DNA of 64,000 nt from assembly GCF_002868845.1 (NCBI RefSeq), contig NZ_PKUB01000038.1, forward strand, positions 42,329 through 106,328. Reading direction: 5' to 3'. Position numbers and translations under genes: made by a program. This DNA is from Desulfuromonas sp. GTDB taxonomy: Bacteria > Desulfobacterota > Desulfuromonadia > Desulfuromonadales > BM501. How positions within the stretch are numbered: position 1 is the stretch's first letter; each line of letters opens with the position of its first letter. Under the pieces are notes generated by a model. It saw only the letters and a list, made by a program, of their open reading frames with translations, was not told the DNA's origin and searched no databases. Below, one piece after another: positions 34,747-43,583 of the stretch.

Positions 34747-35598
34747 GTGGATAAGGAGCGGAGACGGACTTTCCTGGCCCCGGCCAAGATCAACCTTTGC
34801 CTGCATGTTCTTGGCAGGCGTACCGATGGCTATCATGACCTGGCGATGGTCATGCAGAGGGTGTCGCTTTATGACCGGGTCGAGTTAGCCCTGAGCGAGC
34901 ATCCCGGGGTCCGGGCGAGTTGTCCGGGGCTGGTCCTTCCGGAAGGGGGGGAGAATATCGCAGCCTCCGCTGCCCGCCTCCTGCTCAAACGTGTCGGCAG
35001 CGCATCGGGGGTCGATATCCTCGTTGAGAAGAATATCCCCGCTGCCGCAGGTCTGGGGGGGGGGTCATCCGATGCGGCCGCCGTGCTCATGGGGCTCAAC
35101 GAAATGCTCGGTGCCGGCCTTACGAGGGAAGAGCTTATGGCGATGGGGGGCGAGTTGGGCGCCGACGTGCCTTTCTTTATTTTTCAGGACGCCGCCTGGG
35201 CTACGGGGGTTGGGGACGTTCTGGAAAAGCTGCCCGGTCTGCCCCCGGTCTGGTACGTTCTGGTGAACCCCGGGATCAGCGTTTCCACGGCCTGGGTTTA
35301 CCGAAATTTGGGGTTGACATCGACGGGGGGGGTGGCTAAAATGCCAAGGTTTTTCAGGACATCAGGGGAGCTTGTGCGTCTGCTGCACAATGACCTTGAG
35401 CGTGTGACCATCGCACGCCACCCGCAGGTTGCCGAAATCAAAGGACGTTTGCTCGATCTCGGAGCCGAGGGGTCCCTCATGTCCGGCAGCGGACCTACGG
35501 TGTTCGGGGTTTTTGCTTCGGAGGGGGCGGCCCAGGGGGCGCTGGAGGCTCTCGGGCAAACTCCCGGGTGGCGGACCTTCGGGGTCCGGCCCCTTTAG
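34747..35598 (+). CDS. ispE: 4-diphosphocytidyl-2-C-methyl-D-erythritol kinase
   Basis: A 283-residue GHMP kinase of the non-mevalonate isoprenoid pathway. FLAPAKINLCLHVLGRRTDGYH is the N-terminal signature (shown in part: APAKINLCL), PAAAGLGGGSSDAA (about 98-111) is the ATP loop, and LMSGSGPTVFG is near the C-terminus. I choose GTG 34747, preceded by GGAG at 34737-34740. An in-frame ATG at 34684 would add 21 unconserved residues and lies upstream of the likely transcript start. Followed by tRNA-Gln and prs. Confidence 0.93.
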   Translation: MDKERRRTFLAPAKINLCLHVLGRRTDGYHDLAMVMQRVSLYDRVELALSEHPGVRASCPGLVLPEGGENIAASAARLLLKRVGSASGVDILVEKNIPAAAGLGGGSSDAAAVLMGLNEMLGAGLTREELMAMGGELGADVPFFIFQDAAWATGVGDVLEKLPGLPPVWYVLVNPGISVSTAWVYRNLGLTSTGGVAKMPRFFRTSGELVRLLHNDLERVTIARHPQVAEIKGRLLDLGAEGSLMSGSGPTVFGVFASEGAAQGALEALGQTPGWRTFGVRPL

Positions 35599-35633
35599 GG
35601 ACGCTAAGCTGCCGAGGCGTTGAATGAATTTGA

Positions 35634-35708
35634 TGGGGCGTCGCCAAGCGGTAAGGCACCGGATTTTGATTCCGGCATACCCAGGTTCGAATCCTGGCGC
35701 CCCAGCCA
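35634..35708 (+). tRNA. tRNA-Gln (TTG)
   Basis: A 75-nt cloverleaf with acceptor TGGGGCG/CGCCCCA, encoded GCCA end, anticodon loop TTTTGAT in a CCGGA/TCCGG stem and a canonical T-arm. It lies between ispE and prs and has no promoter of its own that I can see. Confidence 0.96.
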
Positions 35709-35837
35709 TCAAAAACAACCTATCGTTCGCAGGGCCGCTCGATCGACGGGCCCCTTCGGCGAGAGGTGTTCTCTTTTCGCCTAGGTCATGGATATCCATG
35801 GCCTACAGTTTTTCCAAGCTTTTAGTGAGGATAGTCC

Positions 35838-36776
35838 GTGGACAAGCTTAAGATCTTTTCCGGCAACTCTAACATCCCGCTGGCCCGGGAGATCTGTGGT
35901 CACCTGGCAGTTCCTCTCGGCAGCGCCACCGTGCGCACATTCTCCGACGGCGAGATCATGGTGGAGATCGGAGAGAATGTGCGGGGGACGGACGTTTACA
36001 TCGTCCAGTCCACCTGCGCCCCCTCCAACAACACCCTGATGGAACTGCTGGTCATGATCGATGCGCTCAAGCGGGCCTCGGCGGCCAGCATCACTGCGGT
36101 CATTCCCTACTTTGGTTATGCCCGGCAGGATCGCAAGGTCGCTCCGCGGACCCCGATAACCAGCAAGTTGGTCGCCGATATCCTTGTCACTGCCGGGGCA
36201 ACCCGGGTGATGACCATGGACCTGCATGCCAGTCAGATCCAGGGTTTTTTCAACGTTCCGGTGGACAACCTCTACGCTGCCCCGGTTATTTTGGCCGATA
36301 TCAAGAAGCGTTTCGAAGGCCGGGTTGTTGTGGTTTCTCCAGATGCGGGGGGGACTGAGCGGGCCAGGGCTTTCGCCAAGCGTCTCGACGCCGGATTGGC
36401 GATTATCGACAAGCGGCGCAGCGGTCCCAACGTTTCCGAGGTCATGCACATCATCGGTGATGTCTCCGGGGAAACCTGCATTATCGTCGACGACATGATC
36501 GATACCGCGGGCACTCTCTGTCAGGCCGCTCAGGCTCTTAAGGAACAAGGGGCCAAGGAAATTCACGCTTTTGCAACCCATGCCGTCCTCTCCGGGCCGG
36601 CCCTGGAGCGTATCGAGCAAAGCTGCATGCACGAGGTGGTGGTGACCAACACCATTCCGGCAGTCGATAAGCCCCAGAAGTGTTCAAGGTTGAGGGTGCT
36701 GTCGGTGGCGGAGTTGCTGGCCGAGGCCCTTCGTCGTACCCACGACAACGCATCGGTCAGCTCCCTGTTCGTGTAG
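35838..36776 (+). CDS. prs: Ribose-phosphate pyrophosphokinase (PRPP synthetase)
   Basis: A 312-residue enzyme making PRPP from ribose-5-phosphate and ATP for nucleotides, His and Trp. [35 protein letters not shown] and the PRPP loop [10 protein letters not shown] are all present. GTG 35838 with GTGAGGA upstream gives the normal length. It precedes rplY by 63 bp, and a weak 6-bp hairpin lies between them. Confidence 0.97.
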   Translation: MDKLKIFSGNSNIPLAREICGHLAVPLGSATVRTFSDGEIMVEIGENVRGTDVYIVQSTCAPSNNTLMELLVMIDALKRASAASITAVIPYFGYARQDRKVAPRTPITSKLVADILVTAGATRVMTMDLHASQIQGFFNVPVDNLYAAPVILADIKKRFEGRVVVVSPDAGGTERARAFAKRLDAGLAIIDKRRSGPNVSEVMHIIGDVSGETCIIVDDMIDTAGTLCQAAQALKEQGAKEIHAFATHAVLSGPALERIEQSCMHEVVVTNTIPAVDKPQKCSRLRVLSVAELLAEALRRTHDNASVSSLFV

Positions 36777-36839
36777 ATATCTGCCGGCCCCGCAGGGTCC
36801 GGCACTGCCCAGTCACCCCGAGAATGGAGGAATAGATAT

Positions 36840-37457
36840 ATGGCTCAGACAGAACTGAAAGTCGTCTCGCGAGACGAGGTCGGCAAGGGGGCCGCTCGCA
36901 GTCTGCGTCGCCAGGGATTGGTCCCGGCCGTTGTATACGGCAAGGGGATGGAACCCTGCCCCCTGACCGTGGACCCGAAGGCCCTTTCCCAGGCGATTGC
37001 CACCGAGGCCGGATGGAACACCCTGATCACCCTCAAGGGTGAGGGGGCTTTCGACGGCCAGGTTGTCATCCTTAAGGACATGCAGGTCGACCCGATCAGG
37101 CGGGATACCCATCACGCCGACTTCCAGGCCATTGACGTCAACAAGAAGGTGAATGTCATGGTGCCGGTCCAGGCGGTGGGCAAGTCCGAAGGTGAAAAGC
37201 TCGGCGGCAGCCTCCAGGTCATCCGCAAGGAGATCGAGGTGGTCTGTCTGCCGACCGCAATCCCCAGTTCCATCGAGGTCGATGTAGCCGCTATGACCAT
37301 CGGAGACGTCGTCCATGTTGATGAGCTTCAGTTGCCCGAAGGGGTCGAGGCGCCTCACGATGTGAACTTCACCGTCATCACCCTCACCGGCCACAAGGCC
37401 GAAGAGGAAGAGGGCGAAGAGGGTGAAGAGGGCGAAGAGGGCGAAGAAGAGGTCTAG
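36840..37457 (+). CDS. rplY: 50S ribosomal protein L25 / general stress protein Ctc
   Basis: A 205-residue two-domain form of bL25 (Ctc/TL5) that binds 5S rRNA. The N-terminal L25 fold (about 4-92; GAARSLRRQGLVPAVVYG) is followed by the TL5-type C-terminal domain (about 100-185). The last 18 residues are acidic and built from GEE repeats (see the repeat entry). ATG is preceded by GGAGG. It forms a short operon with pth, 11 bp downstream, an old and common pairing. Confidence 0.95.
   Translation: MAQTELKVVSRDEVGKGAARSLRRQGLVPAVVYGKGMEPCPLTVDPKALSQAIATEAGWNTLITLKGEGAFDGQVVILKDMQVDPIRRDTHHADFQAIDVNKKVNVMVPVQAVGKSEGEKLGGSLQVIRKEIEVVCLPTAIPSSIEVDVAAMTIGDVVHVDELQLPEGVEAPHDVNFTVITLTGHKAEEEEGEEGEEGEEGEEEV
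37410..37445 (+). repeat. 9-bp coding repeat in rplY (Glu-Gly-Glu tail)
   Basis: Four near-identical 9-bp units GAGGGCGAA (one with GGT for GGC) in frame, giving an EGE/GEE tail. The acidic tail is family-typical; the near-exact DNA repetition suggests recent slippage. Confidence 0.85.
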
Positions 37458-37468
37458 GCGAGGATTCC

Positions 37469-38044
37469 TTGAAACTGGTTGCCGGCCTGGGAAACCCCGG
37501 GCCAAAATATGCCGGAACCCGGCACAACATCGGTTTCATGGCGGCAGAGCTGCTCGCTGGGCGCTCCGGTATCGCCCTGAAGAAACAGGGCCACCAGGGC
37601 GTCTATGGTTTCGGCCGGGCCTGCGGGGAGGAAACCACTATCCTCCTGCCTCAGACCTACATGAACCGAAGCGGGTCCAGCGTCGGCTCCATGTGCAAAT
37701 CCCTCGGAATCTCTCCGGGGGATTTGGTTGTGTTGCACGACGATATCGACCTGCCCTTCGGCACCCTCCGGATCAAAGTCGGTGGGGGGCACGGGGGGCA
37801 CAACGGCATTCGCTGTATCCGCGAAGTGCTGGGCACCGGAGAATTCGTCCGGGTCAAACTGGGGGTAGGACGACCCGCGGGGGGAGGGGATGTGGCCGGT
37901 TTTGTGCTGAATCCCTTTTCGGCTGCGGAGAGGAAGGTTTTGGAGAAGGTTCTGGAACTTGCGGTGGAAGCTGTTGAGGCGATTGTTGCCCTGGGCCCCC
38001 AGAAGGCGATGAACGAATTCAACAACCGCGCGATCGACATTTAA
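37469..38044 (+). CDS. pth: Peptidyl-tRNA hydrolase
   Basis: A 191-residue esterase that rescues tRNA from prematurely released peptidyl-t[24 protein letters not shown] contains the catalytic His in TRHNIGF; TYMNRSG and [11 protein letters not shown] are conserved. TTG 37469 starts 11 bp after rplY with GGCGAGGA upstream. The normal length and the operon make this secure. Confidence 0.95.
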   Translation: MKLVAGLGNPGPKYAGTRHNIGFMAAELLAGRSGIALKKQGHQGVYGFGRACGEETTILLPQTYMNRSGSSVGSMCKSLGISPGDLVVLHDDIDLPFGTLRIKVGGGHGGHNGIRCIREVLGTGEFVRVKLGVGRPAGGGDVAGFVLNPFSAAERKVLEKVLELAVEAVEAIVALGPQKAMNEFNNRAIDI

Positions 38045-38069
38045 AAGGAAAAGAGGGGGAAAAAGGCTA

Positions 38070-40085
38070 ATGGAACTGCAGATGTTCGCACCGATTCTGG
38101 GCGCCGTCGGGTTCGTCATCGCGATCGTGATGTACAACCTGGTCAAGGCTCAACCTGTTGGCGACGAGAAGATGAAAGACATTTCCGAGCAGATTCACGC
38201 CGGCGCCATGGCGTTTCTCGGCCGTGAGTACCGGGTGCTCGCCATCTTCATCGTACTGGTGTTCTTCCTCATCGCCATAGGGATGAGCTTTGAGACCGCT
38301 TTCGCGTTCCTCGGCGGGGCGATCTGCTCCATGACCTGCGGCTTTATCGGCATGAAGGCCGCGACCCGGGCCAACGTGCGGACCGCCGAGGCGGCCCGCC
38401 AGTCCGGTCAGGCCAAGGCCCTCGAGGTTTCCTTTAATGGCGGCGCCGTTATGGGCCTTGCCGTTGCCTCCCTCGGCCTGGTCGGGGTTGGTGTCGCCTA
38501 CATCTTTTTCGGCGGCGACCCTGAGACCTCCAAATACATCAACGGCTTCGCCATGGGCGCTTCGTCCATCGCTCTCTTTGCCCGTGTCGGCGGCGGGATC
38601 TACACCAAGGCTGCCGACGTCGGCGCCGACCTTGTCGGCAAGGTCGAGGCCGGCATTCCCGAAGACGACCCCCGCAACCCCGGGGTTATCGCGGATAACG
38701 TCGGCGACTGCGTCGGCGATACCGCCGGAATGGGCGCCGACATCTTCGAGTCCTACGTCGGCTCGATCATCGCGACCATCGCCATCGCCGCAGCCGCCGG
38801 CCCCGAACTCCTGGCTAAGCTCGGCTCCGGTACCGATATTCAGTCGAACGCCATGCTGCTGCCTTTGGCTCTGGCCATTGTTGGCCTGCTCTTCTCTTTT
38901 GTCGGCATCGGTTCGATGAAGGTCCTCAAGGGGCTCGATCCTGCCAAGGCTCTTCACTACACCACCTTCGTCGCCGCCGGCGGCTTCCTGGTCGCGGCCT
39001 TCTTCGTTATCCAGACGCTCGGTATCAACACCGGTGTCTTCTGGGCGATTCTCGCCGGAACCCTCGCCGGCATCGCAATCGGTCAGGTTACCGAGTACTA
39101 TACCGCACACTCCCCGGTGGCCCGCATCGCCGAGGCGAGCAAAACCGGCCCCGCCACGAACATCATTCACGGCCTGGCGGTCGGCCTCGAGTCCACCGCT
39201 CTGCCGATCCTGATCATCTGCGTCGGCATCTTCGTCGCCAACTACTGCGCCGGCCTCTACGGCATCGGCATCGCCGCGGTAGGCATGCTCGCCACCGTCG
39301 GGGTCACCATGACCGTCGACGCCTACGGCCCCATCGCCGACAACGCCGGCGGCATCTCCGAGATGGCCGGACTCGGCCCCGACGTGCGCAAAATCACCGA
39401 CGGCCTCGACGCCATCGGCAACACCACCGCCGCCATCGGCAAAGGTTTCGCCATCGGTTCCGCGGCGCTGACCGCCCTGGCCCTCTTCTCCGCCTACGCC
39501 ACGACGGTCAAGCTCGAGGTGATCAACCTGATCAACCCGATGGTCGTCATCGGTCTGCTGATCGGTGGAGCTCTGCCCTTTTTCATCGGCGCCCTGACCA
39601 TGACCAGCGTCGGCCGCGCCGCCGGCAAAATGGTCGACGAGATCCGTCGGCAGTTCCGGGAAATTCCCGGTCTTCTCGAAGGCAAGCCGGGGGTCAAGCC
39701 CGAGCCGGAGAAGTGTGTCGATATCTCTGCTCGCGCCGCCCTGCGGGAGATGGTGCTGCCCGGCATGGTCGCCGTGATTGCCCCCGTCCTGATTGGCTTC
39801 GTGCTCGGCAAAGAGGCCATTGGCGGCATGCTTGCCGGCGCGACCCTGGCCGGTGTTCTGCTGGCCCTGATGATGTCCAACGGCGGCGGCGCCTGGGACA
39901 ACGCTAAGAAGTACATTGAAAGCGGTCAACTGGACGGGGAGAAGAAGGGTGGCGACGCCCACGCGGCGGCCGTCATCGGCGACACCGTCGGCGACCCCTT
40001 CAAGGATACCTCCGGCCCGGCCATGAACATCCTCATCAAGCTGATGAGCGTTGTGTCCCTGGTCATCGCCCCTCTGCTGGTCTGA
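38070..40085 (+). CDS. hppA: Membrane-bound ion-translocating pyrophosphatase
   Basis: A 671-residue, roughly 16-helix integral membrane enzyme coupling pyrophosphate hydrolysis to proton or sodium export. [11 protein letters not shown], the substrate site around [16 protein letters not shown] and a C-terminal [13 protein letters not shown] are complete. [10 protein letters not shown] has Ala at about 454 where potassium-independent enzymes have Lys, so it should be potassium-dependent. Proton versus sodium cannot be decided here. It is flanked by pth and a strong terminator. In anaerobes such pumps save energy from biosynthetic pyrophosphate. Confidence 0.96.
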   Translation: MELQMFAPILGAVGFVIAIVMYNLVKAQPVGDEKMKDISEQIHAGAMAFLGREYRVLAIFIVLVFFLIAIGMSFETAFAFLGGAICSMTCGFIGMKAATRANVRTAEAARQSGQAKALEVSFNGGAVMGLAVASLGLVGVGVAYIFFGGDPETSKYINGFAMGASSIALFARVGGGIYTKAADVGADLVGKVEAGIPEDDPRNPGVIADNVGDCVGDTAGMGADIFESYVGSIIATIAIAAAAGPELLAKLGSGTDIQSNAMLLPLALAIVGLLFSFVGIGSMKVLKGLDPAKALHYTTFVAAGGFLVAAFFVIQTLGINTGVFWAILAGTLAGIAIGQVTEYYTAHSPVARIAEASKTGPATNIIHGLAVGLESTALPILIICVGIFVANYCAGLYGIGIAAVGMLATVGVTMTVDAYGPIADNAGGISEMAGLGPDVRKITDGLDAIGNTTAAIGKGFAIGSAALTALALFSAYATTVKLEVINLINPMVVIGLLIGGALPFFIGALTMTSVGRAAGKMVDEIRRQFREIPGLLEGKPGVKPEPEKCVDISARAALREMVLPGMVAVIAPVLIGFVLGKEAIGGMLAGATLAGVLLALMMSNGGGAWDNAKKYIESGQLDGEKKGGDAHAAAVIGDTVGDPFKDTSGPAMNILIKLMSVVSLVIAPLLV

Positions 40086-40116
40086 GTTTTAAATACCGCT
40101 GAATCAACCTGAACGT

Positions 40117-40152
40117 GATAGCCGGGGCTGGTCCCCGGCTATCGCATTTTTC
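40117..40152 (+). terminator. Terminator of hppA
   Basis: Perfect 11-bp arms (40117-40127 and 40133-40143), a 5-nt loop, then GCATTTTTC. It separates hppA from ychF. Confidence 0.85.
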
Positions 40153-40167
40153 AAGAGAGTAGGACCT

Positions 40168-41262
40168 ATGGGTTTCAAATGCGGGATCGTCGGGTTGCCC
40201 AATGTGGGCAAGTCGACCATCTTCAACGCCATCACCTCCGCGGGGGCTGAATCGGCCAACTACCCCTTTTGCACCATCGAGCCGAACGTGGGGGTGGTCG
40301 CTGTTCCCGACAATCGCCTTGACACGCTGGCCGAGATCGTCAACCCTCAGCAGGTCCTCCCCACGACCATGGAATTCGTTGACATTGCCGGGCTGGTCAA
40401 GGGGGCGAGCCGTGGAGAGGGGCTGGGCAACCAGTTTCTCGGCCACATCCGTCAGGTCGACGCCATCGCCCATATCGTCCGTTGCTTTGAGGACGACAAC
40501 GTGGTGCATGTCGACGGCTCGGTCGATCCTCTGCGCGACGTGGAGGTGATTCAGACCGAGTTGAACCTGTCCGACCTGGAGACGGTGGAAAAGCGCATCA
40601 GCCGTTCCGAAAAGCAGGCCCGAAGCGGCGACAAGAAGCTGAAGGCTGAGGTGGAGGTGCTGCTCAAGGTCCGCGAGTGTCTGAACGAAGGGCGCCCCGC
40701 CCGCTCGGCCCAACTTGCAGACGAGGAGCGCCGGGTCCTGGATGACCTGCATCTGATCACCTCCAAGCCGGTTCTGTACGTGGGCAATGTCTCCGAGGAC
40801 GATCTCGAAGGCCAGCATCCCTTCGTTGGCTTGTTGAAGGAGCATGCCGCCGCGGAAGGTTCCGAAATCGTCGTGATCTGCGGCAAGATCGAAGCGGAAG
40901 TCGCCGAACTTCCCGCCGAGGAAAAGGGGGAGTTTTTGGCAGAGCTCGGCCTTTCAGCCAGCGGGCTGGACCGGATGGTCCATGCCGGCTACCACCTTCT
41001 CGGCCTGATCACCTACTTTACGGCCGGGGTCAAGGAGGTGCGGGCCTGGACCGTTCCTCTCGGGGCCAAAGCTCCGGCGGCCGCCGGGGTAATCCATACC
41101 GATTTCGAAAAAGGGTTCATTCGGGCCGATGTCATCGGTTACGAGGACTTTGTCCGGGTCGGAGGGGAGGCGGCTGCCAAGGAAAAGGGTCTGATGCGCC
41201 TGGAGGGCAAGGACTACGTGGTCCGTGACGGTGACGTCATGCACTTCCGGTTCAACGTCTGA
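40168..41262 (+). CDS. ychF: Redox-regulated ATPase YchF (Obg family)
   Basis: A 364-residue P-loop protein of the Obg superfamily that prefers ATP over GTP and associates with ribosomes. GLPNVGKST is the G1 loop, [10 protein letters not shown] the G3 region, and a TGS domain (about 280-364) with [15 protein letters not shown] is at the C-terminus. Length is standard. It stands between the hppA terminator and the rpsF promoter. Confidence 0.96.
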   Translation: MGFKCGIVGLPNVGKSTIFNAITSAGAESANYPFCTIEPNVGVVAVPDNRLDTLAEIVNPQQVLPTTMEFVDIAGLVKGASRGEGLGNQFLGHIRQVDAIAHIVRCFEDDNVVHVDGSVDPLRDVEVIQTELNLSDLETVEKRISRSEKQARSGDKKLKAEVEVLLKVRECLNEGRPARSAQLADEERRVLDDLHLITSKPVLYVGNVSEDDLEGQHPFVGLLKEHAAAEGSEIVVICGKIEAEVAELPAEEKGEFLAELGLSASGLDRMVHAGYHLLGLITYFTAGVKEVRAWTVPLGAKAPAAAGVIHTDFEKGFIRADVIGYEDFVRVGGEAAAKEKGLMRLEGKDYVVRDGDVMHFRFNV

Positions 41263-41280
41263 CAGGAAAATCGATTGAAT

Positions 41281-41310
41281 TTGAATGTGAATCGTGCTAA
41301 AAAGTGTAAT
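41281..41310 (+). promoter_or_regulatory. Promoter of the rpsF-rpsR-rplI operon
   Basis: TTGAAT (41281-41286), 18 bp spacer, TGTAAT (41305-41310; five of six consensus bases). The predicted start near 41317 gives a leader of about 69 nt. Confidence 0.6.
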
Positions 41311-41318
41311 TCATTTGG

Positions 41319-41361
41319 ACGGGGCCTAGGGCCCGCTCCTTGCTCCGGATTGTTCCGGGGC
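41319..41361 (+). promoter_or_regulatory. rpsF leader hairpins, possible S6:S18 autoregulatory site
   Basis: Two consecutive stems, GGGGCC/GGCCC around 41320-41335 and GCTCCGGA/TCCGGGGC (41342-41349 and 41354-41361, loop TTGT), precede the rpsF ribosome-binding site. rpsF leaders in many bacteria carry an S6:S18-binding hairpin with a conserved CCG. The fit here is suggestive only. Confidence 0.33.
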
Positions 41362-41385
41362 TAAAAACCCGAGAGGAGAAAGACA

Positions 41386-41754
41386 ATGCGTACCTACGAA
41401 GCGATTTTCATTGTCCACCCTGAAAAGGTCGGCGATGAGTACGCGGGCGTGATCGAGAAGTTCAAGGGGGTCCTGACCGAGCAGGGGGCCGAGGTTCTCA
41501 AGGTCGATGAATGGGGAACCCGCAAGCTGGCCTACCCGGTCAAGAAGCAGACCCGGGGCAGCTATGTCCTGGTGATCTTCGATGGCGAGCCGCAGATTAT
41601 CGGCGAATTTGAGCGCCGGCTGCGTCTGGACGAGAGCATCATGAAGTTCCAGACCGTGCTTCTCGAGCAGGGCTTCGAAGTGGTAGCTCCCGCAGAGACT
41701 CCCGCAGAGACTCCCGCAGAGACTCCCGCAGAGACTCCCGCAGAGACCGCGTAG
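41386..41754 (+). CDS. rpsF: 30S ribosomal protein S6
   Basis: A 122-residue S6. Residues 1-97 are a standard bS6 ([31 protein letters not shown] in part, FQTVL). The tail 98-121 is five PAET repeats that E. coli S6 lacks, although E. coli S6 has its own variable glutamate tail. GAGAGGAGAAAGAC lies just before ATG. It begins the rpsF-rpsR-DUF2232-rplI operon. Confidence 0.97.
   Translation: MRTYEAIFIVHPEKVGDEYAGVIEKFKGVLTEQGAEVLKVDEWGTRKLAYPVKKQTRGSYVLVIFDGEPQIIGEFERRLRLDESIMKFQTVLLEQGFEVVAPAETPAETPAETPAETPAETA
41689..41748 (+). repeat. 12-bp coding minisatellite in rpsF (PAET)5
   Basis: Five units of CCCGCAGAGACT (41689-41748); only the last differs, at its final base. They are in frame and encode Pro-Ala-Glu-Thr at the C-terminus of S6. 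Identity at the DNA level indicates recent expansion. Confidence 0.97.
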
Positions 41755-41788
41755 ACCGAATCGACCATTTTCACGGAGGATATTCACC

Positions 41789-42067
41789 ATGGCTTTTCAA
41801 AGAAAACCTGCTGGAAGATCGGGTGGTGCTCCCCAGCGTCGCCGTTTCACCCGTCGCAAGGGCTGCCGCTTCTGTGCCGACAAGACGATGAAGATCGACT
41901 ACAAGGAAATCAGGAACCTGCGCTACTTCGTTTCCGAGCGGGGCAAGATTATCCCTCGCCGGATCTCCGGCAACTGCGCCGAACACCAGCGCAAGGTCTG
42001 TGAAGCGATCAAGCGGGCGCGCAATATTGCGCTGCTGCCCTTCACCGCCAGCCACGCCGTCGACTAG
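41789..42067 (+). CDS. rpsR: 30S ribosomal protein S18
   Basis: A 92-residue bS18. [18 protein letters not shown] and [10 protein letters not shown] show the zinc-coordinating C-x2-C ... C-x2-H set (the C-plus form) rather than the zinc-free form. ATG has CACGGAGGA upstream. Start is 34 bp after rpsF. Basic C-terminus and length are normal. Confidence 0.97.
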   Translation: MAFQRKPAGRSGGAPQRRRFTRRKGCRFCADKTMKIDYKEIRNLRYFVSERGKIIPRRISGNCAEHQRKVCEAIKRARNIALLPFTASHAVD

Positions 42068-42084
42068 GGGCAGAACTGTACTCG

Positions 42085-43047
42085 GTGGACGCTTCCTCTG
42101 TTCAGTCGTCAAAGGCTCCTGTGCGGCAACAGTCTGGCTTCCTGGTTGTCGGGATAGTCCTGACCCTGTTGCTGCAATGGGCCGCCGCGGGCCTCGGACC
42201 CGCCGGGATCTTTGTCAATCTGTCTGTCCCTCTGCCGGCTGCCTACGCCCTGTTGCGGGGCGGTCCTGCGATCGGCGCCGGAGTCGTGGCGCTGACAACG
42301 GGGGCGCTCTTCGCCCTTGGCGAGGCCGCAGGGGCAACGGCATACCTGCTGCAGTTCGGTCTTGCCTCCTTGGTGCTCCCCGCTTTGTTGCGCAGGGGCT
42401 GGTCATGGGATCGGGCGGTGGTCGCCACCCTGGCGGTGGTGGTCGGTGTTGTTGCCCTGACGGTGGGAGGTTATGCCGCATCGCGCGGTCTCCCGGTCTC
42501 CGAACTGGCCAGCCAGTATGTGCAGGGGGAGGTCGACAGGGCTCTGGCTATCTACGAGGCTGCCGATCTGCCCGAGGCCCAGATTCAGGAGCTGACCGAA
42601 GTGGCTCAGCGCATGGCCGAGTTGCTGCTTGTTGCCTACCCCGGCTTGGTTGTGGTGGTGACGGGCGGTCTGCTTTTTCTCATGGTCCTGTTTCTCTCGG
42701 CGTTCGCTAGGGGGAGATATGTCCTGGCGGGCCCAGACTTCGCTCGGTGGAAGGCGTCCGAGGTTCTCGTCTGGCCACTTATCGCGGCCGGTTTAGGCGT
42801 CGCCTTTGGCGACGGACTGGCGGGACATGTCGCCCTGAACGTGCTGGTCGTTCTTCTGCCGATATATTTTCTGCAGGGACTGGCGATCGTAACTTATTTC
42901 TTTCGTAAGAAAGGCATTTCCCCGGCCCTCAGGGCCATGGGGTATGTGCTGATCGCAATACTTAACCCACTGCCCTTGATTGTTACCGGGCTTGGTGTGT
43001 TTGATCTGTGGGTTGATTTCCGGAAACCCCGTATCAGGAATACCTAG
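42085..43047 (+). CDS. DUF2232 (YybS-like) membrane protein
   Basis: A 320-residue protein with about eight hydrophobic segments spread over residues 15-315 and a charged extracytoplasmic or cytoplasmic loop in the middle (about 145-175). I recognise the family as DUF2232 from its position between rpsR and rplI, which is conserved in delta-proteobacteria and Firmicutes (YybS). The function is unknown. GTG 42085 is 17 bp after rpsR. Confidence 0.8.
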   Translation: MDASSVQSSKAPVRQQSGFLVVGIVLTLLLQWAAAGLGPAGIFVNLSVPLPAAYALLRGGPAIGAGVVALTTGALFALGEAAGATAYLLQFGLASLVLPALLRRGWSWDRAVVATLAVVVGVVALTVGGYAASRGLPVSELASQYVQGEVDRALAIYEAADLPEAQIQELTEVAQRMAELLLVAYPGLVVVVTGGLLFLMVLFLSAFARGRYVLAGPDFARWKASEVLVWPLIAAGLGVAFGDGLAGHVALNVLVVLLPIYFLQGLAIVTYFFRKKGISPALRAMGYVLIAILNPLPLIVTGLGVFDLWVDFRKPRIRNT

Positions 43048-43067
43048 ATCTTTTGTGGAGGAGATCA

Positions 43068-43517
43068 ATGGATATCATTCTGACCGAAAACGTGGACGGC
43101 CTGGGAAACATCGGTGACCAGGTCAAAGTCAAGCCGGGCTACGCCCGCAACTATCTGGTTCCCCGTGGCTTTGCCGTAGCGGCCGATTCCCGCAATCTCA
43201 AGGAAATGGAGCACCAGAAACGCCAGATGGAGCGCAAGCTGCAAAGGGTGACGCAGGCCGCTGAGGTTCTCAAGGGCCGGGTCGAGGCGGCTACCTGTGT
43301 CTTTGCCCATCGTGCAGGCGAGGAGGGGAAACTGTTCGGCTCCGTGACTTCCATGGAGATCGCCTCCAAGCTCGCAGAAGCTGGCATCGAAATCGACCGC
43401 AAGAAGATCCAGCTTGACGAGGCGATCAAGACCCTCGGCGACCACCAGGTCGAGGTCAAACTCGATGCCGGGGTGACCGCCTCGATAAAGGTTTCCGTGG
43501 TTGCCTCAGAAGAGTAA
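43068..43517 (+). CDS. rplI: 50S ribosomal protein L9
   Basis: A 149-residue bL9 with the N-terminal RNA-binding domain (MDIILTENVDGLGNIGDQV; KPGYARNYLVPRGFA), the long central helix and the C-terminal domain (about 75-149). ATG 43068 has TGGAGGAG upstream; in-frame codons before it overlap the ribosome-binding site. Closes the ribosomal operon before a hairpin and dnaB. Confidence 0.97.
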   Translation: MDIILTENVDGLGNIGDQVKVKPGYARNYLVPRGFAVAADSRNLKEMEHQKRQMERKLQRVTQAAEVLKGRVEAATCVFAHRAGEEGKLFGSVTSMEIASKLAEAGIEIDRKKIQLDEAIKTLGDHQVEVKLDAGVTASIKVSVVASEE

Positions 43518-43523
43518 TCTCTT

Positions 43524-43556
43524 CGATCGGGGAGCGGAATCGCCGCTCCCCGATCG
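43524..43556 (+). terminator. Intercistronic hairpin between rplI and dnaB
   Basis: Perfect 14-bp arms (43524-43537 and 43543-43556) with a 5-nt loop. There is no T-run, so it is a weak terminator or an RNA-stability element limiting readthrough from the ribosomal operon into dnaB. Confidence 0.55.
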
Positions 43557-43583
43557 TTAGCGATTAAAGCAGTTATGTAATCT

